From: Picocystis sp. L7
Lineage: Eukaryota > Chlorophyta > Picocystophyceae > Picocystales > Picocystaceae
DNA length: 64,000 nt
Direction of reading: 5' to 3'
Assembly (NCBI GenBank): GCA_020975725.1
Contig: QXJR01000004.1
Coordinates: 310,001 to 374,000 of the forward strand
Under the pieces are notes generated by a model. That model saw nothing but the letters and a program-made list of their open reading frames with translations. It searched no databases and had not been told where the DNA came from. Positions 1 through 12,611 of the stretch are shown here, in pieces (position 1 is the stretch's first letter; each line of letters starts with the position of its first letter). The position numbers and the translations under genes are program-made.

Positions 1-2985
1 ACCTGTTTTGCTGACCACTGCTGCGTATATCTCATCATAGTCTTCTCCAGGTTTCTGATGACAGCCAAGTGCTACCAGCCTTGCCTTGTATTTGGTGATG
101 TTGTTCATTTCATCCCTTTTTACTCTGAAGATCCATTTGGACCCCAGTGGTTTCTTGCCTGCAGGTAGGTCACAGATGTCCCATGTTCTCATCTTTGAGA
201 GGGACTCCAGTTCATTGTGGATTGCCTCAGACCAGAGATCCTTGTCCGGCCTTTTCATAGCTTTGTGGTATCCATCAAATTTGTCTGGGAGTCCTTCTGT
301 GAGGTAAGCTTTGAAATTGGTCTGTCTGTTTGGCCTCAGATTGTATCGCTGACTGTTTTCCTCTTCCGCTGGTTCAGGTTCCTCTTCTTCTTGCTCTTCA
401 TCAGAGCTCTTGCTGGATAGCTCCCACTGATCTGGAGTTTCCATTGAGTCTTCGAGATACATTGTTTGTTCATTTTCTGTTGATCTGTTGTACTGACCCA
501 TTTGCTCTTCATTGAATCGAACATTTCTGCTGGTTACCAGTCTGTTGCTTAGTAGTACACGGTAAGTCGTGGAGTTTTCATACCCAATGAAAATTCCTTT
601 TTCACTTCTGGGTTCAAATTTGCTTGTCCACTTTTCTTTGGGCTTCAGTACCCATGCTTCGCATCCAAAGGTTCTTAAGTGGCTAACTGATTGTTTTCTT
701 CCTGTTAATTTTTCCAGGGGGGATTTGGTTTCTGCTCCATGAGTGGGGGGCAGTTTGTTTCTGGTGTAGGCGTAGGTCCGTACGGCTTCTCCCCAGTATT
801 TTTGTGGTAGGTTACTCGCGTTCAGCATCGTGCTCGCGTGCTCTCTTATGTCTCGGTGGAGTCTTTCTGCGTCGTTTTGTTGGGGGGCGTAGCCAGCTGT
901 TTTTTCGTGTTCTATTCCCCGTTCTGACAGAAAATCTGCGAGTTGTTTTCCCAGGAACTCTTGTCCCAGGTCAGTTCTGATGGCTCGTACGCGTTTTTTT
1001 TCCTTCTGCCTTTTGTTCCAGCACGTTTATGGCTCTTCTTGCATATTTCCCTGTGTGACCTTTTGATTGCATCAGGTACACTAGGCATGTCTTGGTTGCA
1101 TGGTCCAGAGCAGACATGTAGTATCTGTGTCCTCCTGGTGTTTCAGGGTGTATGGGACCAACTACGTCCATGTACACTAGATCCAGTGGTTCATATTGGT
1201 AGTCTTTTGGCTTGAATTTGGTCGCTGTTTGCTTGTTTTCTGCACAGGCATTACAGTTTTCGCTCAGTTTGTATGGTAGTCCGAGCTTTTTGATTCTGCT
1301 GCTGTGTATGTGGCCCAGTCTTTGGTGCCATATACTTGCTGTTGCAGCAAAGCAGTAGTTTGCGCTCTCTGTTAGATTGGCTTTTATGGTCTTGTCTCCT
1401 TGGGTGATGAGGCAGGTTCCTTTGTTGAACCTTACTGATGCTCCGTTGTCTGTCATGCAGGTTACCGAAATCAGGTTGGCTGAGAGTCCTGGTACATATA
1501 CTACGTTCTGCAGTTCTATTTTGGTTTGGTGGTCATCCTTCAGTGTCAGTTTTACTGTTCCTATTGCTTTGGTCTCTAGGAGTGTTCCATCTGCTATTTC
1601 TATGTGACCAGTGTGAGCTCTTAGTGTGGTGGTGTCCAGAAAATCTTGGTTCCCTGTCATGTGCCAGCTGGCACCTGAGTCTATTATCCAGGTCTCATTG
1701 TTCTGTCCTTTGAGTTTTGCACTGTTGGCTACTAGGCTCATTGGTCTTTCAGTCCTTTTGGTTTGGAGAGTGTCGCTGCTTCTGTTTCTTGGTGGGTATG
1801 CAGCTTTGAAGAATCTGCATATTTCCAGCGTGTGGCCGGGTTTTTTGCAGTATTGGCATTTTTGTTTTTGTGATCCAGTTTGTGGTTTGTTTTCTGGTTC
1901 TTGGGTCATGTATGCTCTACCTTTCCTCAGATATGCTTCCTCATAGGCCAGGGATTCTCTGACACGGGCCATGGTTAGCTTCTGGTGGTAGTGCTTCAGC
2001 GTTACCACTACCATGTGGTAATTATCTGGAAGTCCATCCAATACTTGGTGGCACACTTCCTCTTCAGGTATGTCGATGTTAATTTGTCTCAGTTCATCTA
2101 CCACCTGGACGATGTTGTTCATGTATTGATCAACTGACTGGTCACTGCGTTTACGAGTTTTTGCGAGCTTTTCTTTCAGTTCTCCTTCTCTGAGGAGTCC
2201 AGTATGCTGGTACAGTTCCTTTAGTGTGGTCCATACTTGATGAGCTGTGGTACAGGTGGTTATGTGTCCACTGTACTCTTCACTTACGCAGTTCATTATG
2301 CAGCAGCGGGCTTGCTGCATTTTGTTATACATGGCTTGATGCTCCATTTTCATTTCTCCATCCTTTTCTTTTTCCACCTTTGGTTCTTCTGCAGTCACAG
2401 TCCACAGATTGTGGATTCTCAGATAATTTTCCATTCTGATGAACCATTGTCTCCAATTCTTACCATTTAGCTCAGGCACAGCAGTCGTTGCTGCTGGGTC
2501 CACCATGTTGTTGGTGTGTTGAGGCTTTCAAGGCTCTTAACCTGTTAGAAAGAACTTGATCAGGGTCCTTCTGTGTGGGACAATTTGGGTCACGTTGTGA
2601 GTCTGATCCGAGGGTTTCGTTGCTGCGAAGGTTTTCTCCTTCTCTGTGGTAGCGATCCACACGAGAGGCACGTCGTTGGCGATGCAGGCGCGTTGCTCGA
2701 AGGCAGATGGGCGGTGTTGGTTGGTAATGCAAAAACTGATTACAGGTAAAGTCGCGAGCGCTTTAAATACTGCGTTCTAGCGAGTTTGTCGAGGGGTTGG
2801 TCGCCTCGTATTCTCCGCAAGCTGATCATCCTCTTCGTCACGTGCGTTCAGGGGCTTCTGCGTCCTGAACGTCTTCGTCGGTTCTTCCGTCTCGACTTGC
2901 TGGGAAGTACTGTTTTGGCGCGTCTTCCTTTGGGCTTGGTTCAGTACGGGGCTGTGTCTTACTGGAAAGGGTATTCCTTCCAACA
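1..2985 (-). mobile_element. Second Ty1/copia copy, cut by the window edge
   Basis: Positions 1-2985 repeat 4272-7256 at a constant offset of 4271 with no difference seen by eye or in the translations. In its own direction this copy holds the 5' LTR (2543-2985), primer site, gag, protease, integrase and the first part of reverse transcriptase, and then leaves the window. It shares its LTR with the copy to the right, giving an LTR-internal-LTR-internal tandem. Such tandems arise by LTR-LTR recombination or by integration of a multimer; an assembly error is also possible. It looks as young and as nearly whole as its partner. Confidence 0.9.
2543..2985 (-). repeat. Shared copia LTR (443 bp)
   Basis: Identical by eye to 6814-7256. 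It is the 3' LTR of the right copy and the 5' LTR of the left copy. The end of the pol reading frame runs into it, as is common in compact copia elements. Confidence 0.9.
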
Positions 2986-5900
2986 CTCCCACTCAGCTCT
3001 GTATTGGTCCAGGTCATTCCGAGTTGCTGTATGCATAGCTTGAATTTTGCTGTTGGTACTTGTTTTGTCAGATAGTCAGCCCACATTTTTTCTGTTTCGC
3101 AGTAGTTCATTTCCACTTCATTTCTCATTGCTCGTTCTCGTATGAAGTGATGCTGGACATCAATATGTTTGGCCCGTGTGACAGATTGTGGGTTCTTTAG
3201 CAGTCTGAGTGTTGACTGGTTGTCGATTAGTATTGTGACTTTGACTTGTTTTGGATTCAGCAGTTGTTGGACTAGGTTTCTGATCCATAGACTTTCTTTG
3301 ATTGCAGCAGAGGCTGCCTGGTATTCGGCTTCAGTTGTGGAGGTAGCTATTGTTGGTTGGAGCTTGCTCTGCCATGATACTAGTCCACCCAATACTTGAA
3401 TGGCAAATCCAGTTCTAGACCTTCTGTTGTCTTTGTCACTTGCATAGTCTGCATCGCTGTATGCAGTGATTTGTATGGCTTGGTTTTCATCTTCAGTCGT
3501 TCCGGTATAGTTAAGCTGAAGGTCTTCAGTTCCCTTGAGATACTTCAATGTTCCTCTCATGGCGTTCCAGTGGATGCTTGTGGGGCAGGTATTGTATCTT
3601 GCGAGTACTGAGGCTGCGTGAGTAAGGTCTGGTCTGGTTGTCCCACCGAGGTACTGGAGCTGTCCCACGATTTTTTGGTATGTGGTCTGTGCCACTATTT
3701 CTCCTTTTTCTTCGCTGGTAACTGGTACTGACAAGGGTTTTGTATTTGGTTTGCATTCAGTGACTCTGTGCTGCTCCAGGTACTCCTTTACCTTTGCTGC
3801 TTGTTCCATGCTCATGATTCTGTTATTGCGATCTCTGCTGATGGTTATTCCTAGGAAATTTTTGGCTTCTCCCAGGTCAGTGGCCTTGTAGTGTTGCCTG
3901 ATTAGATCTTTAATTTGGTTTATGAGTGTTGTGTTTTTGCTGGCTAACAGGATGTCGTCTACGTAGAAACACAGGTAGCAGGTTCCTTGGTCAGTCCGGC
4001 ACTTCAGCATGTTCTCATCCACTCTTATGCACTCGAATTTCATCTTCTTGAGTGTCTTTGTTAGTTCTTGGTTCCAGACTCTAGGTGCCTGTTTGAGTCC
4101 ATACAGGCTTTTGTTCAGCTTGAGAGCTTGGTTTTCTGTCCTTTTGTTGAGTCCATCTGGTATTTTGAGGTATACCTCATCTTCCAGGTCAGCATTTAGG
4201 AATGCTGTTTCGATGTCCATCTGGTGCATTTCCAGATCCAGGTGATTGACTGCTGCGAGAAATATTCTCAGACCTGTTTTGCTGACCACTGCTGCGTATA
4301 TCTCATCATAGTCTTCTCCAGGTTTCTGATGACAGCCAAGTGCTACCAGCCTTGCCTTGTATTTGGTGATGTTGTTCATTTCATCCCTTTTTACTCTGAA
4401 GATCCATTTGGACCCCAGTGGTTTCTTGCCTGCAGGTAGGTCACAGATGTCCCATGTTCTCATCTTTGAGAGGGACTCCAGTTCATTGTGGATTGCCTCA
4501 GACCAGAGATCCTTGTCCGGCCTTTTCATAGCTTTGTGGTATCCATCAAATTTGTCTGGGAGTCCTTCTGTGAGGTAAGCTTTGAAATTGGTCTGTCTGT
4601 TTGGCCTCAGATTGTATCGCTGACTGTTTTCCTCTTCCGCTGGTTCAGGTTCCTCTTCTTCTTGCTCTTCATCAGAGCTCTTGCTGGATAGCTCCCACTG
4701 ATCTGGAGTTTCCATTGAGTCTTCGAGATACATTGTTTGTTCATTTTCTGTTGATCTGTTGTACTGACCCATTTGCTCTTCATTGAATCGAACATTTCTG
4801 CTGGTTACCAGTCTGTTGCTTAGTAGTACACGGTAAGTCGTGGAGTTTTCATACCCAATGAAAATTCCTTTTTCACTTCTGGGTTCAAATTTGCTTGTCC
4901 ACTTTTCTTTGGGCTTCAGTACCCATGCTTCGCATCCAAAGGTTCTTAAGTGGCTAACTGATTGTTTTCTTCCTGTTAATTTTTCCAGGGGGGATTTGGT
5001 TTCTGCTCCATGAGTGGGGGGCAGTTTGTTTCTGGTGTAGGCGTAGGTCCGTACGGCTTCTCCCCAGTATTTTTGTGGTAGGTTACTCGCGTTCAGCATC
5101 GTGCTCGCGTGCTCTCTTATGTCTCGGTGGAGTCTTTCTGCGTCGTTTTGTTGGGGGGCGTAGCCAGCTGTTTTTTCGTGTTCTATTCCCCGTTCTGACA
5201 GAAAATCTGCGAGTTGTTTTCCCAGGAACTCTTGTCCCAGGTCAGTTCTGATGGCTCGTACGCGTTTTTTTTCCTTCTGCCTTTTGTTCCAGCACGTTTA
5301 TGGCTCTTCTTGCATATTTCCCTGTGTGACCTTTTGATTGCATCAGGTACACTAGGCATGTCTTGGTTGCATGGTCCAGAGCAGACATGTAGTATCTGTG
5401 TCCTCCTGGTGTTTCAGGGTGTATGGGACCAACTACGTCCATGTACACTAGATCCAGTGGTTCATATTGGTAGTCTTTTGGCTTGAATTTGGTCGCTGTT
5501 TGCTTGTTTTCTGCACAGGCATTACAGTTTTCGCTCAGTTTGTATGGTAGTCCGAGCTTTTTGATTCTGCTGCTGTGTATGTGGCCCAGTCTTTGGTGCC
5601 ATATACTTGCTGTTGCAGCAAAGCAGTAGTTTGCGCTCTCTGTTAGATTGGCTTTTATGGTCTTGTCTCCTTGGGTGATGAGGCAGGTTCCTTTGTTGAA
5701 CCTTACTGATGCTCCGTTGTCTGTCATGCAGGTTACCGAAATCAGGTTGGCTGAGAGTCCTGGTACATATACTACGTTCTGCAGTTCTATTTTGGTTTGG
5801 TGGTCATCCTTCAGTGTCAGTTTTACTGTTCCTATTGCTTTGGTCTCTAGGAGTGTTCCATCTGCTATTTCTATGTGACCAGTGTGAGCTCTTAGTGTGG

Positions 5901-6777
5901 TGGTGTCCAGAAAATCTTGGTTCCCTGTCATGTGCCAGCTGGCACCTGAGTCTATTATCCAGGTCTCATTGTTCTGTCCTTTGAGTTTTGCACTGTTGGC
6001 TACTAGGCTCATTGGTCTTTCAGTCCTTTTGGTTTGGAGAGTGTCGCTGCTTCTGTTTCTTGGTGGGTATGCAGCTTTGAAGAATCTGCATATTTCCAGC
6101 GTGTGGCCGGGTTTTTTGCAGTATTGGCATTTTTGTTTTTGTGATCCAGTTTGTGGTTTGTTTTCTGGTTCTTGGGTCATGTATGCTCTACCTTTCCTCA
6201 GATATGCTTCCTCATAGGCCAGGGATTCTCTGACACGGGCCATGGTTAGCTTCTGGTGGTAGTGCTTCAGCGTTACCACTACCATGTGGTAATTATCTGG
6301 AAGTCCATCCAATACTTGGTGGCACACTTCCTCTTCAGGTATGTCGATGTTAATTTGTCTCAGTTCATCTACCACCTGGACGATGTTGTTCATGTATTGA
6401 TCAACTGACTGGTCACTGCGTTTACGAGTTTTTGCGAGCTTTTCTTTCAGTTCTCCTTCTCTGAGGAGTCCAGTATGCTGGTACAGTTCCTTTAGTGTGG
6501 TCCATACTTGATGAGCTGTGGTACAGGTGGTTATGTGTCCACTGTACTCTTCACTTACGCAGTTCATTATGCAGCAGCGGGCTTGCTGCATTTTGTTATA
6601 CATGGCTTGATGCTCCATTTTCATTTCTCCATCCTTTTCTTTTTCCACCTTTGGTTCTTCTGCAGTCACAGTCCACAGATTGTGGATTCTCAGATAATTT
6701 TCCATTCTGATGAACCATTGTCTCCAATTCTTACCATTTAGCTCAGGCACAGCAGTCGTTGCTGCTGGGTCCACCAT
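2838..6777 (-). CDS. Copia gag-pol coding region
   Basis: This region encodes the copia structural and enzymatic proteins. Visible motifs are a CCHC zinc knuckle (CQYCKKPGHTLEIC), the protease motif DSGASWHMT, the pre-integrase zinc motif starting WHQRLGHIH, an integrase core, reverse transcriptase with YVDDILLAS, and RNase H with DADYASDKDNR. Order and motifs are those of the Ty1/copia superfamily. The start is the methionine just inside the primer site. The region is treated as a fossil: nearly whole, about one interruption. Confidence 0.88.
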
Positions 6778-6813
6778 GTTGTTGGTGTGTTGAGGCTTTC
6801 AAGGCTCTTAACC

Positions 6814-7256
6814 TGTTAGAAAGAACTTGATCAGGGTCCTTCTGTGTGGGACAATTTGGGTCACGTTGTGAGTCTGATCCGAGGGTTTCGTTGCTGCGAA
6901 GGTTTTCTCCTTCTCTGTGGTAGCGATCCACACGAGAGGCACGTCGTTGGCGATGCAGGCGCGTTGCTCGAAGGCAGATGGGCGGTGTTGGTTGGTAATG
7001 CAAAAACTGATTACAGGTAAAGTCGCGAGCGCTTTAAATACTGCGTTCTAGCGAGTTTGTCGAGGGGTTGGTCGCCTCGTATTCTCCGCAAGCTGATCAT
7101 CCTCTTCGTCACGTGCGTTCAGGGGCTTCTGCGTCCTGAACGTCTTCGTCGGTTCTTCCGTCTCGACTTGCTGGGAAGTACTGTTTTGGCGCGTCTTCCT
7201 TTGGGCTTGGTTCAGTACGGGGCTGTGTCTTACTGGAAAGGGTATTCCTTCCAACA
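6814..7256 (-). repeat. Copia 5' LTR (443 bp)
   Basis: Long terminal repeat beginning TGTTGG at 7256 on the minus strand and ending AACA at 6814. It matches 2543-2985 throughout. The left edge is followed by the primer-site-like stretch; the right edge meets unique host DNA about 340 bp upstream of the SWI3-like gene. Confidence 0.9.
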
Positions 7257-7597
7257 GTTGGTTCCCGATCCGACCCGACCTCTCCCGGGTCAAATGGTCG
7301 GGTTCGTTCCCATGAACTCCACGGTGGTGGAGGTTCGGCGGGAACCACAGGTCTTCACCGATATGGCGAACGCACCTGCACCACGTGCAGTGCTGCAGGT
7401 GCGCCAACGCTCGGATCGCGTTCGGACGGGAACGGTGGAGGTTGGGACGGACGCACACGCGACCCACCACGTGCACGAACCGCAGGAGGAAAGGGAGACG
7501 GGGACGAAAAAACCGACGGGTGGTGGAGGCGGAAACGCGTGTGCGCCTGAGAAAGGAAGCAAGTGGAAGGGAACCCAACGCAGGACGAGACTGACGG
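7257..7597. other. Promoter/5' region of the SWI3-like gene
   Basis: A GC-rich stretch of about 340 bp between the copia LTR and the first exon of the SWI3-like gene. It has CACGTG cores near 7382 and 7469 and several GGTTC/GAACC-type words. Long open frames cross it on both strands, but none has recognisable protein content and they run on into the LTR. I read it as promoter and leader. Confidence 0.5.
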
Positions 7598-10500
7598 ATG
7601 GGAGGATGCGTGGGGACGTGGAAAAACGGCCATGGACGCACCGAATGCGAACAGTCCGCGTGGTACGTGGCCAAGCTCGACCGCGTGGCGCAGCGACTGG
7701 GACAAACCCTACGGGAAGACGGACCCAGGAACGGACAAGCACTCGCCATCCTGCTGGAACACGTGTTCGAAAGGATCGAACAAGTCTACGCAGACGAAAA
7801 GGTGAGATGACGTACGCGAAAACAGAGACAAAGACACGAGAGGAGAAGGGAACGTACATCGACGAAAGAGGGCCGTTTTCCGCGGACGGAATCGCGTGGC
7901 CGAGTGAACCAACCTGATACCCAAGCGCAAGGACAAGAACCATACTGACCGAAGCACGAGAAAATGACGCACGTAGGTGACACCCAAAGGATGCAAGTTC
8001 CCGATCACACTTCTACTCGACACCTCGCCAGGAGGTGTGGCCGAACGCATCGCCAAGGTGATCCTTGCGTGCAACGAAAATACCGGAAAAGAAGTGGTAG
8101 AAGTCCTACAAGACGACCAACAAGTGGTGGCACTGGTAGAAAAGCTGTTCGAAGAAGTAGAACAAGACAAGCTATGCCAAGCACCGGTGATTTATGTTTC
8201 CAAGGTGGTGGATTCGAGGGAAGACATCATGAACCTAGCGGAAACCTGTGGGGCCAAAGTCGTGGAAGACGTCAGACAGTGCACCCATCACATTATTCCA
8301 GATGTGACAAAAGAACTCCCGCCCAGCGAAGAGGAAGTCTGTGAAGTGCTGCGTGAGGATGGGGTGGCCAGGGTCCACTGGACGTTCTACCCCAGTAGCT
8401 ATGATTTCGTGAAGGAGCTGGAAGAAGAGGACAACGTTGCAGAAAAGTATACAAAGCAGAAGGAAGGCGCTGTACTTGTGCCAGTTAGGTGGTTGGTCGA
8501 CAGCCACAAGCATAAAGAATGGATGCTGGAGCAAGACTACCTCGAAGACTCCATGAAGAGGAAGTTCTCGGGAGTGGTGGATGCGGGTGGAACAGATGAC
8601 GTGGAAGAAGCCATGGAACGCAAGAGGCGAAGGCTGGAGGAACCCATCACACTTGTGAAGCTTGCTAATGTACAAGATGCTCCAGCAGAAACCGCAGCTG
8701 CCATGGCTGACGCAGCTGAAGGGAAAGGAGCAGGTGAAGCTGCCGTGGACGCTGTCAATGTCCCAGTGCAAGAAGAGGAGGAAGAAGAAGAACTCCCAGA
8801 GATGGAAAAGAAGGAACTGCGAGAACTATACGTCGTTCCAGGGCATGCAGCCTGGTTTGACTACGAAAAGATCCACGAAATAGAGAAGCGAGCGTGTCCA
8901 GACTTCTTCGATGGTAGGGACCAATCACAAACACCAAAGACTTACAAGGAGTACAGAAACTACATGATCGATAAGTTCAGGGAGGATCCAAGGAGGAGAA
9001 TCACGTTCACTGATTGTCGGAAGGCTCTCGTCGGAGAAGTGTCTTCCAGACTACGCATCTTTGAGTTCCTGGAGCACTGGGGCATTATAAACTACATTCC
9101 TGAGAGAAAGTCAGTTGTAGGTGCTGAGGGGGAAATTTTGCCAGAGAGCGCCCGAAGCGGGTTTTGCCTGGAAGGCAGCGCCAGGTCTGGCTTGCCGGTA
9201 GACAAGGAAGAGAGAGCTGCAGCTCTGGGTGAAAAGGCACTCTATCAGTTTCCAACAGTAAACGCAAAGTCCTCCTTGGAGGCAACATATACCGGTGCAA
9301 GCCTCCCGAATGGTACGTTGATTGGTACCAAAGGTGCGTTCGGGGCACCATCGGCATTGGAACCATACGTAAAAGAGGAAGACCGCTCAAGGATGGTTTT
9401 TTGCAATTCATGCGGTGGACAATGTAGTGAGCTTTGGTACAAGTGCACAACCAAACTGGATTACGACTTGTGCCCTTTTTGTTTCAGCGAGGGTAAACTG
9501 GGTGATGGTCAATCTTCTGGTGACTTTCTTCGAATGGAATCCAACGGAAGCAAAGATGAGCTTGGTTGGTCTAAGCAGGAGGTTCTGCTTCTGTTGGAAG
9601 GGCTTGAAATGTACAACGAAAATTGGCAAGAAGTCGCTGAGCATGTTGGCACAAAGAGCCAGTTCGACTGTATAAATTATTTCCTTACCATGCCCATTGA
9701 AGATCAGTTTCTGGACCAATTGGAATTTGGACAGAACGAAGACAAGGATGCAACTGAAGAAGATGATGAAATTCCTTTCGCAGACGCTGGCAATCCTGTG
9801 ATGGCACAGGTTTCTTTCCTTGCAGCTATGGTTGGCCCACGCGTGGCAGCTGCAGCTGCTCAGGCTGCATTGAATACTCTCGCTACCGAGGACCCTCTTG
9901 TTTCAGAAGATGCTCGAAAAACCGTTCATGCTGCAGTAGCCAAGGCGCCGGTTGATAGAGCACAGAATGGTTCCATGGCAACTGAGAAAAGTGCACCAGC
10001 TCCTGGGCAGCCTCGGGGCCCTGCTGAGCCTCCAACTCTCCATGCTGCCAAAGCAGAGGAAACTGGCATGCCTGCTGATTTAAAGATGAGGGCAGCTTCT
10101 GCCACTGCCCTTTCTGCCGCTGCTGTGAAAGCCAAACTGCTGGCAGATCAGGAAGAGAAAGAAATTCAAAGGCTAATGGCGAAGGTGGTGGAATTGCAAC
10201 TGAAAAAGATGGACGCAAAGTTGAAGCACTTTGAGCAGCTCGAGGAGTTGTTGATCAAAGAACGAGAACAGGTGGAGGCTCACAGGCAGAAACTCTTTGC
10301 AGAGAGAGTACAGGTCCAAGCTGCCAGAATGGCTGTGCCTTCTCGTCCACCAGCTGGAGCCGCACCGACCTCAACTTCCATACCCTCAAGCACGGCTCCT
10401 ATAAAGTCCCAGGCAACAGCACCTGCCTCTTCAGCACCGGCAAAGGCGCCCATGCCAATTAGTTTGGGCAACACTGCATCGGGTACAGTACCAAACGCCA

Positions 10501-10778
10501 CACAACCGCAAGCTTCACCCTCTCTGGCCCCTGCCCCACCTTCTTCAATGGCAGCGGCTTCCTCTTTGGCACTCTCAGGATCCTTGGCATCTATGCCTGC
10601 TACAGAGAAGACAACGGCATTACAGCCAACAGACCAAGCAGTGAAGCAGAGAGCAACAGTGCCACCCCCGTCTACTCAGCCTACATCTGATCATGGGACG
10701 GCGGATCATTCGACACGGCCACCTGGGTCTCTTCTCTCTGGAAATCCTTCAGAAATGCCTTCGCAGGATAAGCATTAA
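7598..10778 (+). CDS. SWI3: SWI3/SMARCC-like SWI/SNF core subunit
   Basis: Scaffold subunit of SWI/SNF (BAF) nucleosome-remodelling complexes in the nucleus. Two exons fit: 7598-7801 (donor GTGAGA) and 7977-10778 (acceptor ACGTAG), phase 0, 1001 aa. Exon 1 plus the start of exon 2 match the SMARCC N-terminal module. A BRCT-like region follows, then SWIRM (about 355-440, starting WFDYEKIHEIEKR), a ZZ-type zinc finger (about 541-590, FCNSCGGQC), a SANT domain (about 598-645, GWSKQEVLLLLEGLEMYNENW) and a C-terminal coiled coil (about 776-850), followed by an Ala/Pro/Ser-rich tail. The N-terminal module makes it look closer to animal SMARCC1/2 than to short plant SWI3 proteins. The start ATG is less certain than the splice site. 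A copia LTR lies 341 bp upstream, pointing away. Confidence 0.92.
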
Positions 10779-12606
10779 TGCCTACCACGTAATAAACATC
10801 TTTGAGCTCTCGCATCTGTTCTTGTTCCCCATTTCTTTGCCACTTTGCACTGCACTTTCCGGTTTTGTGGTAGAAATCACGCGCTAGGCTGTTAATACTG
10901 CGCATTCAAAATTTTCGATGGTCAATTGATATGAATGTATTTTTTCTGTTTCAGCTTCATGTTGATCACAAACTCAGAAGCATTCATCATTGTTTGACAC
11001 CTAGATTATGCCTCTACACGAAAAATTCTTTTTATCATCCAACGATTCCTTAAAGGATGGGTGCAAAGGTGCAATGACAATCGAAATGTGTGGTACTCGA
11101 TGAATGTTTTTCAATTCTACAAAGTCCTATTTGACAATAGTTATCCAAACACGGAGGATGGACAAGACACTACCTATGGACGGGTGATGTACTAAACTGA
11201 AATCTAACTAGGACGAGTTCATCATCGCTCAATAACGGCTTGGTCTTATGTTACAAGGCAACGAAACAAAAAGCATATGGCACAAGCATGCACCTGAAAC
11301 TCGTGGGACGAAGTATATTGTTAAGGAGGAGAAGCCATGGCTTTTCATAAAAAAGGGAAGAAGTGCAAGCTCGACAGTATCGTATGTCTTCATGAAATGT
11401 GTGTGAAGCCCTTCGTGTTCCAGATTTTATTTCCGTGTAAGCTTGAATGGTGCTTTGTCAACATGAGAGTGAACAATGCGTTGTAACAAATGTCTGCTTT
11501 TTCGTATGTCGTCCGCGCACAATTTTTTGTGGGATGAAAGGTCTAGAAAAGGGGTGTTGCTAAATCAAAAGGAAAAACGTGTTTACGGCACAGCATGTCC
11601 CATCAAAAATTGAAGCGTAACTCATCATCGTGGATGATGTAGTCGCCCACAAGAGTGCTTCATTATAAAGTCACTGCATGGCGAGCGGGGATAACCATTG
11701 GGTAACATGCTCTTCCTTGCAAATCCAATGCAATTAAATACATTTTGCAAGGTGCAAAGCTTCTTTTTGCTAGCAAGGCCCGTAGATTCAATAAGCCGGA
11801 GAGCAATCAATTCTACTAAATATGAAGATATCAATAAAAAATTGGATAGCTACTCAAAGTGTGCACTTGGTATGTCTAGCTCTAACGTGACAAAGAAGCG
11901 GACCACAAGAAGATGCACATTACCTTTCTACAAATAGCGAGGAACAAAAAAATCGTCCATGAGGATGAGCAAGATGCAAAAACGAACGAGTTGTGGGAAG
12001 CACTGCCACATTCTACGCCTTATCAAACAGGGGTGACTTATATTTGTAAGGAGTGACAAAATTCGAGAGACAAACGCCTTGTCCACCACAATATGGAGCC
12101 GTGAAATATGATTTCGAATAGATGAAGGGGGACCTAAGCAATATCGCAAAGCACGAAATGCACATGGGGGTCCATTAGATATACGTCTATCAACGTACAG
12201 AGTCGTTGTACACTCTTACGATGCACGTATCTTTCCTTCCAAGCATCATGACACTTCATCGGGAATCTTTACGAGGAACCGCACATTTGTTGCAAATGTG
12301 ACGAGTATCATACCGGAAAAGAGAACTAATAAGCATGTCACAACACAAGGAGAGCATTCCGAGGCGGATAAAATTGATTTGCAAATATGCTCGAGGAGTT
12401 CTACAACGAACATACTCCATCAAATCGGTTCCACCAAATTTCCCACAAGGACATGAATGCCATCCTTGAGGATCTTGCTATCAATGCCTTGATGTGCGAA
12501 GAGATCACCATCAGGTAACGCTTTGTCAAACGCGTTGAGAGGTCGACGAAGACATAGAGTTTCAAGACGATCATGTTGCAAGGAGAGGTAGAGGACGGCA
12601 TTCTAG
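10779..12606. other. AT-richer non-coding stretch left of the Ty3 insertion
   Basis: About 1.8 kb with visibly lower GC than the flanking genes. It begins with the 3' flank of the SWI3-like gene, which has an AATAAA near 10790. Only short open frames (under 80 codons) occur, with no family I recognise, no tRNA, and no tandem repeat seen. It may be old decayed repeat DNA; I cannot assign it. Confidence 0.5.
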
Positions 12607-12611
12607 ACATA
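12607..12611. repeat. Left target-site duplication ACATA
   Basis: The five bases ACATA directly precede the left LTR and recur directly after the right LTR at 20353-20357. Five bases is the usual size for Ty3/gypsy integrase. The outermost LTR bases at the 3' end are ambiguous by two, because AC is shared by the LTR junction and the duplication. Confidence 0.8.

Larger units (their letters stand above)
2543..7256 (-). mobile_element. Ty1/copia LTR retrotransposon, full-length copy
   Basis: An LTR-flanked copia element lies on the minus strand, with its 5' LTR at 6814-7256, internal region 2986-6813 and 3' LTR at 2543-2985. LTR ends read TGTTGG...AACA. Next to the 5' LTR is a weak match to an initiator-Met tRNA primer site (6801-6813), and next to the 3' LTR is a purine-rich tract. 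Domains in order are gag, CCHC knuckle, aspartic protease, GAG-pre-integrase, integrase, reverse transcriptase and RNase H, the order that defines the copia superfamily. The two LTRs look identical by eye, so the copy is young. The coding region is nearly whole, with about one interruption. The 3' LTR also serves as 5' LTR of a second copy to the left, so no target duplication can be read. Confidence 0.93.

Noticed and set aside
7057-7943. Long open frames on both strands from the copia LTR into the SWI3 promoter
   Set aside because: They overlap each other, start inside the LTR and have arginine/proline-rich content without any domain.
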